DNA of 64,000 nucleotides from JAOUEA01 sp963734685 (GCA_963734685.1 CAVTIC010000006.1:1-64000), one strand, 5' to 3'; positions 40,774 through 50,329 are shown, counted from the stretch's first letter. Translations and numbers: made by a program. Notes: a model not told the origin generated them from the letters alone.

Positions 40774-41232
40774 CTACGCCACCGGCGGCCAGTCGGCCGG
40801 GTCGAACGTCACCACGATGACGGTGCCCAGGATGAACAGCGTGAACCCGAGCACGTAGAAGAGCATGTTCATCGTGAAGCGCACGCCGGGCTTGCGCACG
40901 TAGTCGAGCGTGATGTTGCGCAGGCCGTTGATGCCGTGGATCAGGGCGAGCGTCAGCATCATCCAGTCCCAGGTGCGCCAGAACGGGCTTGCCCAGCGGG
41001 CGGCGACGAATCCGAAGTCGACCCGGTCCACGCCGCCCGACGGCAGGTGCATGATCAGGGTGTGGCCGAGCGCCAGCACCAGCAGCAGGATGCCGCTGAT
41101 GCGCATGAACAGCCACATCCAGAGCTCGAAGCCGCCCACGGGGCGTTCGCGCCCCCTCGTGTAGTCGCGCCGCGCGGGCGGCGGAGCACCGCCTCCCTCG
41201 TGGGCCGGGGGCCGTTCGATCGTGGTGGCCAT
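40774..41232 (-). CDS. sdhD: Succinate dehydrogenase membrane anchor SdhD
   Basis: 152 residues. A 35-residue polar N-terminus is followed by three spans (LWMWLFMRISGILLLVLALGH, WMMLTLALIHGINGL, MLFYVLGFTLFILGTVIVV). His residues at LALGHTLIMH and LALIHG are candidates for heme b. Third-last in the sdhCDAB operon. Confidence 0.88.
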   Translation of the reverse strand: MATTIERPPAHEGGGAPPPARRDYTRGRERPVGGFELWMWLFMRISGILLLVLALGHTLIMHLPSGGVDRVDFGFVAARWASPFWRTWDWMMLTLALIHGINGLRNITLDYVRKPGVRFTMNMLFYVLGFTLFILGTVIVVTFDPADWPPVA

Positions 41233-41245
41233 CAGCGCGCTCCGC

Positions 41246-41647
41246 TCACAACAGGTCGATGATCTGCTTGCCCATGATCGCCGTGACGACGAGGGCCGAG
41301 AGCACGAACACCAGGGCCGAGGTGCGCCCCACCGCCTTGATGTGGCCGGCGAGGCTCGGGAAGAAGTCGATCAGCGTGATCTTCATGCCGTTGATCGAGT
41401 GGAACAGCACGGCGAGCACGAGGCCGAGCTCCAGCACGTGCACCGCAGGGTTCTTGTACGCCTCGGTCACGCGGTCGTACGCCTCGGGGCCCCAGCCGAT
41501 CACCGCGGTGTCGACGACGTGGGCGAACAGGAACAGGATCACCGCCACGCCCGTGATGCGGTGGAACATCCAGGACCACTGGCCTTCATGGCCCTTGTAG
41601 ACGGTCCCGAAGTCGTCTTTCTGCTTCCTGCGGAGTCTGGTCGCCAC
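41246..41647 (-). CDS. sdhC: Succinate dehydrogenase cytochrome b subunit SdhC
   Basis: 133 residues, three spans. SWMFHRITGVAVILFLFAH is the SdhC signature (His-Arg-x-Thr-Gly); LFHSINGMKI carries another conserved His. GTG start preceded by AAGGTGATC. First gene of the operon; the 140 bp upstream to 41788 hold no gene. Confidence 0.9.
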   Translation of the reverse strand: MATRLRRKQKDDFGTVYKGHEGQWSWMFHRITGVAVILFLFAHVVDTAVIGWGPEAYDRVTEAYKNPAVHVLELGLVLAVLFHSINGMKITLIDFFPSLAGHIKAVGRTSALVFVLSALVVTAIMGKQIIDLL

Positions 41648-41788
41648 GGCTGATCACCTTCAGGCTAGCGTGCGCCCCGGCGAGCGAGTCAGCCGGAGCG
41701 TCCAGCGGACGGCGCGGAGTCTACTCCGTTGTGGATAGCCCGACCCGATGTCGCTGCCGGGTCTGGGTGCCCCGGTTCAGGGGTCGGG

Positions 41789-42421
41789 TCATGCGACCCG
41801 GACCGCCACCAGGACGCCTTCCCGGGTGGGCACGATCGTGGAGACGTAACGCTCGTCGTCGGCGATCAGGCGGTTGTGCTCGCGCACCGCATCGGCGGTC
41901 GCGCCCTCGCCGAGCACGGTCATCGTGCCTGCCGAGAGCGTGTTGTCCGCGATGTAGAGCCCGCCGATCCGGATCCGCTCGCGTGCGGCCCGCCAGGCGT
42001 CGGGATAGCCCGCTTTGTCGATGTCGACGAACACGATGTCGAAGTCGCCCTCGACGTCCGTGAACGACGTGAGGGCGTCGCCGAGGTGATACGTTACGCG
42101 CTCGCCGACGCCCGCCCTCGCGAGGTAGGTCTCGCCGGCCGCGACGTTGGCGGGGTCGCCGTCCGTGCAGTGCACCTCGCCGGCGGCCCCCACCGCTCGC
42201 GAGAACCAATAGGCGCTGTAGCCGAACCCGGAGCCGAGCTCGAAGACGCGCCGCGCGCCGATGGCGCGCGCCAGCACCTCCAGCGTCACGCCCACGTTCC
42301 GACCGACCGCCGGGAACCCTCGGGTCTGGGCTTCCTCTTCCATCTCGACGAGCACTGGCTCGTCGTTTCGCGCAAGCCTCGTGCGCATGTACGCGTCGAA
42401 CCGCGGATCCACGATGTCCAT
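41789..42421 (-). CDS. Class I SAM-dependent O-methyltransferase
   Basis: 210 residues, family of catechol/caffeoyl-CoA-type O-methyltransferases. SAM site VFELGSGFGYSAYWFSRA and HCTDGDPANV; metal/catalytic segment DIVFVDIDKAGYPDAW and ADNTLSAGTM. The ATG at 42421 (MDIVDPRFDAYM) matches the family N-terminus. Divergent from the mutase gene; the substrate is probably a small catechol-like or CoA-linked molecule, unproved. Confidence 0.85.
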   Translation of the reverse strand: MDIVDPRFDAYMRTRLARNDEPVLVEMEEEAQTRGFPAVGRNVGVTLEVLARAIGARRVFELGSGFGYSAYWFSRAVGAAGEVHCTDGDPANVAAGETYLARAGVGERVTYHLGDALTSFTDVEGDFDIVFVDIDKAGYPDAWRAARERIRIGGLYIADNTLSAGTMTVLGEGATADAVREHNRLIADDERYVSTIVPTREGVLVAVRVA

Positions 42422-42478
42422 CTCCGCACCGTACCCGCTCGAGCTGAGCTCGCCACGGTCGCCCGATAGGCTGGCTCC

Positions 42479-44068
42479 ATGAGCGGAGACGACCGGCGCA
42501 CCGACTCCGGCATCGGATTGCGGCCCGTGTACACGGCTGAGGACCTGGTGGACGGAGGCTTCGAGCCCTCGCGCGATCTGGGCACCCCCGGCGAGTACCC
42601 GTTCACTCGAGGGATCTACCGTTCGATGTACCGGAGCCGGCTGTGGACGATGCGCCAGTACGCGGGCATGGCGACCGCCGACGAGACGAACGCGCGGTTC
42701 CGGTTCCTGCTCGACCAGGGGCAGACCGGCCTGTCGGTGGCGTTCGACCTTCCGACCCAGATGGGGCTCGACTCCGATCACCCTCGCGCGGACGGCGAGG
42801 TCGGCAAGACCGGCGTCGCGATCGACTCCGTCGAGGACATGATCCGGCTGTTCGACGGCATCCCGCTCGACCGCGTCTCGACGTCGATGACGATCAACGC
42901 GACCGCCCCGATCCTGCTCCTGATGTACGAGCTCGTCGCCGAGGAGCACGGCGTCGCGTCGACCGAGATCAGCGGCACCGTGCAGAACGACATCCTCAAG
43001 GAGTACGCGGCTCGCGGCACCTACATCTATCCTCCGGCGCCGTCGATGCGCCTGATCACCGATCTCTTCGCGTACTGCGGGGAGCGCGTTCCGCGTTGGA
43101 ACACGATCTCGATCAGCGGCTACCACATGCGTGAGGCTGGCTCGACCGCCGCCCAGGAGATCGCGTTCACGCTTGCCGACGGGATCGCCTACGTGCAGGC
43201 GGCGCACGACGCGGGGCTGGCGACCGACGCGTTCGCTCCCCGACTGTCGTTCTTCTTCGCCTGCCACATGAACTTCTTCGAGGAGATCGCGAAGTTCCGC
43301 GCGGCCAGGCGCATGTGGGCGCGGATCATGCGCGATCGGTTCGAGGCCGAGGACCCGCGCAGCTGGATGCTTCGGTTCCACACGCAGACCGGCGGCGCCA
43401 CGCTCACCGCGCAGCAGCCGGAGGTGAACGTCGTGCGCACGGCGCTCGAGGCCCTCGCCGCGGTGCTGGGCGGCACGCAGTCGCTGCACACGAACGCGTT
43501 CGACGAGGCGCTCGCGCTCCCGACCGAGCACAGTGCCACGATCGCGCTCCGCACCCAGCAGGTGATCGGGTTCGAGTCGGGCGTGACCCAGACGGCCGAC
43601 CCGGTCGCAGGTTCCTACTACGTGGAAGCGCTCACCGACGAGCTCGAGCGGCTCGCGACCGGCTACATCGAGAAGATCGACGCGATGGGCGGTGCCGTCC
43701 GCGCGATCGAGGCGGGCTTCTACCAGGACGAGATCCACGAGTCCGCGTTCCGCGTGCAGCAGGGCATCGAGTCGGGTGAGCGGGTGGTCGTGGGGGTGAA
43801 CCGGTTCGTCGACGCGGGCGAGCGGCCGCTCGAGCTGCAGCGCATCTCCCCGGCCGAGACGGCGAGGCAGATCGATCGCGTTCGTGCGTTGCGAGCCGGC
43901 CGGGACGCCGCCGAGGTCGACGCCGCACTCTCTGCGGTCGCGGAGACCGCTCGTGGGACGGCCAACCTGCTTCCGCCGATGAAGGAAGCGCTGCGGGTCC
44001 GCGCCACGCTGGGTGAGGTCAGCGACGTGCTCCGCGAGGTCTTCGGCGAGTACCGCCCCACCTATTGA
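42479..44068 (+). CDS. Acyl-CoA mutase large subunit (methylmalonyl-CoA mutase type, no B12 domain)
   Basis: 529 residues, the catalytic barrel only. Conserved segments: YRSRLWTMRQYAGMATA, VAFDLPTQMGLDSDHP, TSMTINATAPIL, SGTVQNDILKEY, ISISGYHMREAGST and FHTQTGGATLTAQQP. The B12-binding domain of single-chain mutases is absent, so a separate small subunit is needed; none is in the window. It may act on methylmalonyl-, isobutyryl-, ethylmalonyl- or 2-hydroxyisobutyryl-CoA. The biotin carboxylase at 45929 could supply a propionyl-CoA carboxylase for the same route. Confidence 0.9.
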   Translation: MSGDDRRTDSGIGLRPVYTAEDLVDGGFEPSRDLGTPGEYPFTRGIYRSMYRSRLWTMRQYAGMATADETNARFRFLLDQGQTGLSVAFDLPTQMGLDSDHPRADGEVGKTGVAIDSVEDMIRLFDGIPLDRVSTSMTINATAPILLLMYELVAEEHGVASTEISGTVQNDILKEYAARGTYIYPPAPSMRLITDLFAYCGERVPRWNTISISGYHMREAGSTAAQEIAFTLADGIAYVQAAHDAGLATDAFAPRLSFFFACHMNFFEEIAKFRAARRMWARIMRDRFEAEDPRSWMLRFHTQTGGATLTAQQPEVNVVRTALEALAAVLGGTQSLHTNAFDEALALPTEHSATIALRTQQVIGFESGVTQTADPVAGSYYVEALTDELERLATGYIEKIDAMGGAVRAIEAGFYQDEIHESAFRVQQGIESGERVVVGVNRFVDAGERPLELQRISPAETARQIDRVRALRAGRDAAEVDAALSAVAETARGTANLLPPMKEALRVRATLGEVSDVLREVFGEYRPTY

Positions 44069-44094
44069 TCGACGCGGAGCTGTCCAAGGGTGGT

Positions 44095-44259
44095 CTAGCT
44101 CCGGACCAGCATCAACGACGCGTGGCCGGCGGCGACCGCGCCGGCGGTGACCAGCACAGCTCCCGTCAGGTGACGATGACCCCTTCGGATCGCGACCACC
44201 CCGATCGCCAGGCACGCGATGCCCACCCCGAGCTCGATCAGCCACGTCACGGCATCCAC
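44095..44259 (-). CDS. Small two-span membrane protein
   Basis: 54 residues from GTG 44259: VTWLIELGVGIACLAIGVVA, a basic loop RRGHRH, then LTGAVLVTAGAVAAGHASL. Composition fits a hairpin membrane protein. No family recognised; the start is uncertain. Convergent with the mutase. Confidence 0.45.
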   Translation of the reverse strand: MDAVTWLIELGVGIACLAIGVVAIRRGHRHLTGAVLVTAGAVAAGHASLMLVRS

Positions 44260-44353
44260 GGCGGCGGACCTTAGCAGCAGGCACGTCGACGGCTCCGCCG
44301 GCGCCGTGCCGGCGGGGCCGTTCCCGGGCCGGCTTCCCGTAGGCTTCCGGGTC

Positions 44354-45040
44354 ATGGACGTGACGATCGTGGGCGGGACCGGCGCGGAGGGGTTCGGGCT
44401 GGCGCTCCGCCTGCTCGGCGCCGGCCATCGCGTGACGATCGGCTCGCGGTCGTCCGAGCGAGCGGCCGAGGCGGTCGCGCGGGCGACGGAGACGCTCGGG
44501 ACCGAGGTCGAGGTCGCCGGCGCTGAGAACGCCGGGTCGGTGGTGGGGGCTCGGATCGTGGTCGTGACCGTGCCGTTCGCCGGCATGATCGAGATCTATC
44601 GGTCGATCGCCCCTGCGCTGCAGCCCGGGCAGGTCGTGCTCGATGCGACGAGCCCGCTCATGACCGCGGTCGGGGGGAAGGCGTGGGAAGCCCTGCGACC
44701 GTGGCATGGCTCCGCGGCCGAGGTTGCCGCGGCGCTCGTCCCCGACGGGGTACCGGTGGTCGCCGGGTTCCACACGATCGCGGCACACACGCTGGCCGCC
44801 CTCGATCGATCGGTCGAGTCCGACGCCCTGCTCTGTTCCGATGACGAGGACGCGAAGCGCGCGGTGGGGGAGTTGATCGGATCCGTGCCGGGCATGCGGT
44901 GGGTCGACGCCGGGCCCCTGGCGAACGCACGGCTGACCGAGCCGCTCACCCCACTGGTCATCACGATCAACCGTCGGTACAAGGTGCCCGACGCTGGGTT
45001 CCGCATCACGGGTCGCGAGTCGTGGGGCGTGCCGTCGTGA
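44354..45040 (+). CDS. npdG: NADPH:F420 oxidoreductase
   Basis: 228 residues. VTIVGGTGAEGFGLALRL is the F420/NADP-binding Rossmann start of the Fno/NpdG family; TIGSRSSERAAEA binds the NADP phosphate. Later SDDEDAKRAVGELIGSVPGM and a C-terminal RYKVPDAGFRITG match the family. Transfers hydride between NADPH and F420, supplying F420H2 for enzymes such as the Ddn protein at 15159. Confidence 0.88.
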   Translation: MDVTIVGGTGAEGFGLALRLLGAGHRVTIGSRSSERAAEAVARATETLGTEVEVAGAENAGSVVGARIVVVTVPFAGMIEIYRSIAPALQPGQVVLDATSPLMTAVGGKAWEALRPWHGSAAEVAAALVPDGVPVVAGFHTIAAHTLAALDRSVESDALLCSDDEDAKRAVGELIGSVPGMRWVDAGPLANARLTEPLTPLVITINRRYKVPDAGFRITGRESWGVPS

Positions 45041-45056
45041 GCATCGTCCCGCAGCC

Positions 45057-45932
45057 GTGAGCTGTCCGGGTCGGCTCGTGCCGATCGACGACACGTCACT
45101 CTGGGTGGTGGAGCGGGGCCCCGACGAGGGTCTGCCGCTGTTGGTGCTCCACGGCGGGCCCGGTCTCGATCACCATGAGTTCGCCGACTACCTCGACCCG
45201 CTCACCGAACGCGGAGTAAGACTGGTGCTCGTCGATCAGCGGGCCTGTGGCCGGTCGGAACGCCCGTCGCCGCAGACCTGGACACTCGGGCGCTTCGCGC
45301 AGGACGTGATCATGTTGGCCCGGGCGTTGCGGCTCGACCGGTACGCCGTGCTCGGGCATTCCTACGGCGCGTTCGTGGCGTTGCAGCACGCCGTCGACTA
45401 CCCGGGCATGGCCGCCGCCACGATCGTGAGCGGGGGCATCCCATCGATGCGGTTCCTCCAACGGGTCGAGGAGAACCTGCAGGCCTTCGAGCCGGCCGAA
45501 CTCCGCGACCAGGTCATCGCGTCGTGGGCCCGGGAGCCCGAGGTCTCCACCGCCGAGGAGTTCGATCGGCTGATGCGCGACCAGTTCCCGTTCCATTTCG
45601 CCGATCCGATGGATCCTCGCATCGACGAGTACCTCGACCGTACCGCCGACACCGTGTACCAACCGGACGTGCTCCGCCACTTCGCGTCCTCGGGGTACGG
45701 GGGCATCGAGGTCGAGGACCGGCTCGGCGCCGTTGCCTCACCGGTGCTCGTGCTGACCGGACGGCACGATCGGACGTGCGTCGTGGAAGCGGCCGAGGCG
45801 ATCGCCGCGGGTCTGCGCGACGGCAGGCTGGTGGTCTTCGAGCGCTCGGGTCACATGACGTTCATCGAAGAGCAGGATCGCTACATCCACGAGGTCGCGG
45901 CGTTCCTGGGCGAGGTCACGGACCCGCCCTAG
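45057..45932 (+). CDS. Alpha/beta hydrolase, proline iminopeptidase-like
   Basis: 291 residues. LLVLHGGPGLDHH forms the oxyanion hole, LGHSYGAF carries the nucleophilic Ser, LTGRHDRTC the Asp and ERSGHMTF the His. HGGPG and DQRACGRS are typical of the S33 peptidase group. GTG start 45057, 16 bp after the F420 reductase. Its TAG is part of a CTAG that is also the stop of the convergent carboxylase gene. Confidence 0.8.
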   Translation: MSCPGRLVPIDDTSLWVVERGPDEGLPLLVLHGGPGLDHHEFADYLDPLTERGVRLVLVDQRACGRSERPSPQTWTLGRFAQDVIMLARALRLDRYAVLGHSYGAFVALQHAVDYPGMAAATIVSGGIPSMRFLQRVEENLQAFEPAELRDQVIASWAREPEVSTAEEFDRLMRDQFPFHFADPMDPRIDEYLDRTADTVYQPDVLRHFASSGYGGIEVEDRLGAVASPVLVLTGRHDRTCVVEAAEAIAAGLRDGRLVVFERSGHMTFIEEQDRYIHEVAAFLGEVTDPP

Positions 45933-47653
45933 TCGATCACGGCGAGCACCTGACCGGTCTCCACGACCTGGCCGGCGCGGATCGGCAGGTCGGTGACCTC
46001 GCCGTCGCGGGTGGCGGCGATGTGGTTCTCCATCTTCATCGCCTCGAGGATGCAGATCACCTCGCCCGCCCGGATGTCCTGACCCTTCTCGACGAGCACC
46101 TTGATGATCGTGCCTTGCATCTCGGCCCGCACCTCGCCGTGCACGTGCTCCTGGTGCGCTGCCGTGTGGGCCTCGGGCGGCTTGGGAGCGACGCCTCGCC
46201 GTTCGTCGAACACCCGCACGGGCACTCGCCGGCCGTCGACCTCGACGAGGATGTCGGCAGGACGTCCCTCGAGCGAGGTCGGGCCCGAGGGGCGCAGTTC
46301 GGCCTGGGCCGTGAGGTCCGCGTCGGCGAGCGCGTGCTCCGCCCAGGTGGTGGTGTGCGTTCCGGTCTTGAATTCCTTGGACTCCAGCATCCACCGGTGC
46401 GCCGGGATCGTCGTGGGCACGCCTTCGACGCGGTACTCGTCCAGGGCCCGGAGCATGCGCCGCCGTGCCTGGTCCCGATCGGTGCCCGAGACGATGAGCT
46501 TGGCGAACATCGAGTCGTAGTCGCCGGGGATCTCGCGACCCTGCCCGACCCCGGCATCGACGCGCACGAACGGGCCGGCCGGCTCGACGTAGCGCGTGAT
46601 ACGCCCCGGTCCCGGCAGGAAGTTGCGCCCGGGATCCTCAGCGTTGATGCGGCACTCGATCGCGGCCCCTCTGGGCGCTACCTCGAGCCCGGCGATCGAC
46701 TCGCCCATCGCGATGCCGAGTTGCAGGGCCACGAGGTCGAGTCCGGTCACCATCTCGGTCACCGTGTGCTCCACCTGCAGGCGCGTGTTCATCTCCAGGA
46801 AGTAGAAGTCGCCGTCCTCGTCGACGATGCACTCGATCGTGCCGGCGTTCACGTAACCGGTCTCGCGTGCGAGCGCGATCGACGCATCGGCGAGGCGCTC
46901 GCGCATCGTGGCGTCGATCACCGTCGACGGCGTCTCCTCGATCAGCTTCTGGTGGCGCCGCTGCACCGTGCAGTCGCGCTCCCCGAGGAACACGACGTTG
47001 CCGCGGGTGTCGGCCAGGATCTGCGCCTCGACGTGGTGCGCTCGGTCGACGTAGCGCTCGAGGAACACCTCGGGCCGCCCGAAGTACGACTGGGCTTCGC
47101 GGGCGCCGCGCTTGAGGGCTTCCTCGAGATGGCCGGCGTCGCGCACGATGTGCATCCCCTTGCCACCACCGCCGAAGGCGGCCTTCACCAGCAGGGGGAA
47201 GCCGATCCGCTCGGCCTGCTTCTTCGCCTGCTTCGTGTCCACCGGCTCGGGGGTGCCGGGAACGGTCGGCATCCCGCTGGCGTCGGCGACCCGCCGAGCG
47301 GCCGCCTTGTCGCCCATCGCCTCGATCGCCCCGGCGGGGGGGCCCACGAACGTCAGGCCGGCCTCCGTGACGGCCTGCGCGAACTGGGCGCGCTCCGAGA
47401 GGAACCCGTACCCCGGGTGGACGACGGTGGCCCTCGAGCGTCGGGCCGCGTCGAGGATCGCCTCGATCGACAGGTAGGAGGCCGACGCCTGCGCCGGACC
47501 GATGCGGAACGACTGGTCCGCCATCTCCACGTGCAGTGCGTCGCGGTCGGCGTCGGAGTACACCGCGACGCTGGCGATGCCGAGCTCCCGGCACGTGCGC
47601 ATGATGCGCACGGCGATCTCGCCTCGGTTCGCGATCAGCACTCTCGGTTTCAT
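45929..47653 (-). CDS. Biotin carboxylase-BCCP fusion (acetyl/propionyl-CoA carboxylase alpha chain)
   Basis: 574 residues. Biotin carboxylase (about 1-445): VLIANRGEIAVRIMR, ATP-grasp loop KAAFGGGGKGMH, RDCTVQRRHQKLIEE, EMNTRLQVEHTVTEM. A short linker is followed by a biotinyl domain from about 500 with biotin lysine 540 in EAMKMENH. The carboxyltransferase beta chain is not in the window. Divergent from birA, whose product would biotinylate this protein. Confidence 0.92.
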   Translation of the reverse strand: MKPRVLIANRGEIAVRIMRTCRELGIASVAVYSDADRDALHVEMADQSFRIGPAQASASYLSIEAILDAARRSRATVVHPGYGFLSERAQFAQAVTEAGLTFVGPPAGAIEAMGDKAAARRVADASGMPTVPGTPEPVDTKQAKKQAERIGFPLLVKAAFGGGGKGMHIVRDAGHLEEALKRGAREAQSYFGRPEVFLERYVDRAHHVEAQILADTRGNVVFLGERDCTVQRRHQKLIEETPSTVIDATMRERLADASIALARETGYVNAGTIECIVDEDGDFYFLEMNTRLQVEHTVTEMVTGLDLVALQLGIAMGESIAGLEVAPRGAAIECRINAEDPGRNFLPGPGRITRYVEPAGPFVRVDAGVGQGREIPGDYDSMFAKLIVSGTDRDQARRRMLRALDEYRVEGVPTTIPAHRWMLESKEFKTGTHTTTWAEHALADADLTAQAELRPSGPTSLEGRPADILVEVDGRRVPVRVFDERRGVAPKPPEAHTAAHQEHVHGEVRAEMQGTIIKVLVEKGQDIRAGEVICILEAMKMENHIAATRDGEVTDLPIRAGQVVETGQVLAVID

Positions 47654-47737
47654 GGCAGCCTCAAGGCCTCACTGGGCCGCGATACTCTCCGGACTCCGAA
47701 CGGGAGTCAAACCTCGGGCTCCGGGAGGACGCGACGG

Positions 47738-48490
47738 ATGTCTGCGACGCAGCTCGAACAGGCCCTCACCATGGCCGGGCTCACCGCCCCGGTGCACTGG
47801 CAGGAGGTTACCGGGTCGACCAACGAGGTCGCAGCGGCGCTCGCCGCCGACGGCGCGCCCGAGTGGACCCTCGTGGGCACCGGGCACCAGACGGCGGGCC
47901 GCGGGCGGCGCGGCCGCGTCTGGCACGATCGTCCGGGCGGGGCGTTGATGACCTCGTTCGTCCTGCGTCCGCGGATCTCGCCGGAGTCGGGAGGCCTTCT
48001 GACGCTGCTCGCAGGCGCGGCGTGGGCCGAGACCGCGACCGCGGTCTCGGGGCGGACCGTGCGATGCAAGTGGCCCAACGACCTCTTGGTGGACGACGAG
48101 AAGGTCGGCGGCGTGCTCGCCGAGTCGGCGATCGAGGACGGTGCGATCCGCTGGGTGGTGATCGGCTCGGGCATCAACCTCGTCCGGCCCGAGGGGGTCG
48201 ACGGAGCGGCCGGGCTGGGGGCGGGCACCGATCCGGTCTCGCTGCTGGGAGGGTTCCTCGCGCGCTTCGCCGAGGGTTACCGCGCGTCGCCGAACGAGCT
48301 TGCCTCGGTCGCCGCGTCGCGATGGTCGGCCGTCGCGGCGACGCTGGGACGTCGGGTCGCCGTCGTCGCGGTCGACGGCACGAGGCGCCAGGGGCTCGCG
48401 ACCGGGGTCGACGAGCACGGTCGGCTCGTGCTGCGGACCGACGACGGGGTGCTGTCCGTGGCGTCGGACGAGATCGAGCATCTCCGCTGA
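47738..48490 (+). CDS. birA: Biotin-[acetyl-CoA-carboxylase] ligase, catalytic type
   Basis: 250 residues without the DNA-binding N-terminus of E. coli BirA, hence an enzyme only. TGSTNEVA, biotinyl-AMP loop GRGRRGRVWHD, KWPNDLLVDDEKVGGVLAE and IGSGINL are diagnostic. The C-terminal SH3-like domain starts near RRVAVVAVDG. ATG 47738 follows GGGAGGAC. Divergent from its likely substrate gene. Confidence 0.92.
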   Translation: MSATQLEQALTMAGLTAPVHWQEVTGSTNEVAAALAADGAPEWTLVGTGHQTAGRGRRGRVWHDRPGGALMTSFVLRPRISPESGGLLTLLAGAAWAETATAVSGRTVRCKWPNDLLVDDEKVGGVLAESAIEDGAIRWVVIGSGINLVRPEGVDGAAGLGAGTDPVSLLGGFLARFAEGYRASPNELASVAASRWSAVAATLGRRVAVVAVDGTRRQGLATGVDEHGRLVLRTDDGVLSVASDEIEHLR

Positions 48491-48589
48491 TCGCGCCCCA
48501 CATTCCCGGACCATCCCTGCGGATCCCCGGGTCGTCCCCAGGTCCCGGGCTGTTTGCCTGGGACCTCGGGCTTGGGTAGCGTCTCGGCC

Positions 48590-49267
48590 ATGTTCCCTCG
48601 GAAGCTGCTGATCCCCGGCGAGGACGTGGTGCTCGAGCTCCGCCCGCACCCGGTGGCGCTCGCGCTGCCGGCGATCGCGCTGGTCGCAGGGACCGCCGTG
48701 GCCGCCTGGATCCAGTCGAAGGTCGACGGGGTCGTCGTCTGGATCGTGTGGGCGGCGTGGCTGGCGCTGATCCTCGGGTTCGTCGTGCCGAAGACCGTCG
48801 CCTGGTACACGTCGATCTTCGTCGTCTCGACCGATCGTGTGATCAGCCGCGAGGGCTTCATCGCGAAGCGGTCGATGGAGATCCCGCTCGAACAGGTGAA
48901 CGACGTGCGGTTCGAGCAGGGCATGTTCGACCGCATCGTCGGTGCGGGCACGTTGCTGATCCAGTCCGCGAGCACGTCGGGCACGAACTCGTTCGACCAC
49001 ATCCGACGGCCCGAGGAGGTGCAGCGGACGATCTTCCATCAGGGGGAGCTGAACCAGCAGCGATCGGCGGGGCGCTCGATGTCCGCCGCCGCCGGGGCCG
49101 CCCCTGCCGCCGCAGCGCCCGCGCGGCCAGACGCCTCGGCCGCAGGACCGGGCCCCGCGCCATCGGTCACCACCGAGCTCGAGCGGCTCGCCGAGCTGCG
49201 CGCGAGGGGCGTGCTGACCGAGGAAGAGTTCCAGGCACAGAAGGCGCGCATCCTCGGCCAGGGCTGA
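48590..49267 (+). CDS. bPH2 (PH-like) membrane protein with SHOCT tail
   Basis: 225 residues. Two spans (LALPAIALVAGTAVAAWI; VVWIVWAAWLALILGFVV), then the bPH2 domain with SIFVVSTDRVISREGFI and SMEIPLEQVNDVRFEQG. An Ala/Pro linker leads to a C-terminal SHOCT helix (ELERLAELRARGVLTEEEF). Common in Actinomycetota; role unknown. Confidence 0.8.
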   Translation: MFPRKLLIPGEDVVLELRPHPVALALPAIALVAGTAVAAWIQSKVDGVVVWIVWAAWLALILGFVVPKTVAWYTSIFVVSTDRVISREGFIAKRSMEIPLEQVNDVRFEQGMFDRIVGAGTLLIQSASTSGTNSFDHIRRPEEVQRTIFHQGELNQQRSAGRSMSAAAGAAPAAAAPARPDASAAGPGPAPSVTTELERLAELRARGVLTEEEFQAQKARILGQG

Positions 49268-49334
49268 TCTCCGGGGCTGATCGCCGGCCTGGATCCTCGG
49301 TTGGTCGCCGGCCCGATGCCCGGATAGCGCTCGA

Positions 49335-50329
49335 TCAGCCGCGGCGGACAGGCTCGCCGGAGCGCGCGCCGGCATCGGCGCCAGCATGAGCACCGTGTCG
49401 CCCTCGGCCAGCTCGAGATCCGCAGGCGGATTGGCCACGGTCTCGCCCGAGCGGCGCCGGAGCACCAGCACGGGTGCACCTGCGTCGGCCACCCTGCGGC
49501 CCGCGAGCGACGATCTGCCCTGCACGACCCGCTCCTCGACCGCGAGCGCTCGTCGTCCCTCTTCCTCTCCGAGCACGTCGACAAGTTCGGGCCGCATCGC
49601 CATCTTGGCCATGTGCTGACCGCTCGTGACGAACGGGGAGACCACGCGATCGGCGCCGGCCCGCTCGAGGCGTTCGGGCGACCCGGGCTCCGAGGCCCTC
49701 GCCACGATCTGCAGGTCCGTGCGGATCGAGCGCGCGATCAGGGTGATGTAGACGTTCGTGGCGTCGGAGTCGACGGCGCAGACGAGCGAGCGCGCTCGGT
49801 CGACACCCGCCCGCTTCAGGACGGCCTCCGACGACGGATCGTCGATCAGGTAGAGCACGCCGTCCTCGTCCATCCGCTCGCGCAGGTCTTCCTGCGGGTC
49901 GATCACGACGAAGGAACGGCCGCTGTCCCGGAGCTCGCGGGCCGCCGCACGCCCCACGCGGCCGTAGGCACAGATGATCGTGTGGTCACGCAGACGGTCG
50001 ATCTCTCGTTCCATGCGTCTCCTCCTGCTCCGGACGCCGAGCTGGCTCTCGGCCACCATCTGAGCGATCAAGGCCACCGTGATCAGGGCCAATCCCACCC
50101 CCATCACGAGCAGCACGATCGTGAAGACCTGGCCGGTCGCATCGAGCGGCCGCACCTCGCGGAACCCCACGGTCGTGAGCGTGATCACCGTCATGTAGAG
50201 GGCGTCGAGGAACGACCAGTCCTCGAACACCATGTAGCCGACGACCCCGAAGGCGAAGACGGCGGCGAGCGCGGCGAAGGCCCAGCGGACCCGCCGCGAC
50301 ATGGCTGAGGTCGGGGCGCGGTCGTTCAC
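49335..50329 (-). pseudogene. Two-span potassium channel with RCK (TrkA) domains, probable 3' frameshift
   Basis: Spans at WAFAALAAVFAFGVVGYMV and FTIVLLVMGVGLALITVALI flank a pore with VITLTTVGFREV, so the usual TVGxG filter reads TVGFR. RCK-N follows (HTIICAYGRVGRAAARELRDSG, VIDPQEDLRERM), then RCK-C (GRRVADAGAPVLVLRR, AEGDTVLMLAPM). The frame meets no stop after that and would run antisense through the next two genes. A TGA at 49335-49337 in the neighbouring frame gives the usual ~330 residues, so a one-base indel near 49360 is likely. GTG 50329 or ATG 50302. Confidence 0.7.

Noticed and set aside
41789..45094. An 1101-codon open frame on the minus strand covering the mutase and F420 reductase genes.
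   Set aside because: Only its last ~210 codons match a protein family (O-methyltransferase); the rest is an antisense shadow of two clearly coding genes in GC-rich DNA.
47669..49334. Extension of the potassium channel frame antisense through the PH-domain and birA genes.
   Set aside because: No recognisable domain after the RCK region, and both opposite genes are well supported; explained by a lost stop.
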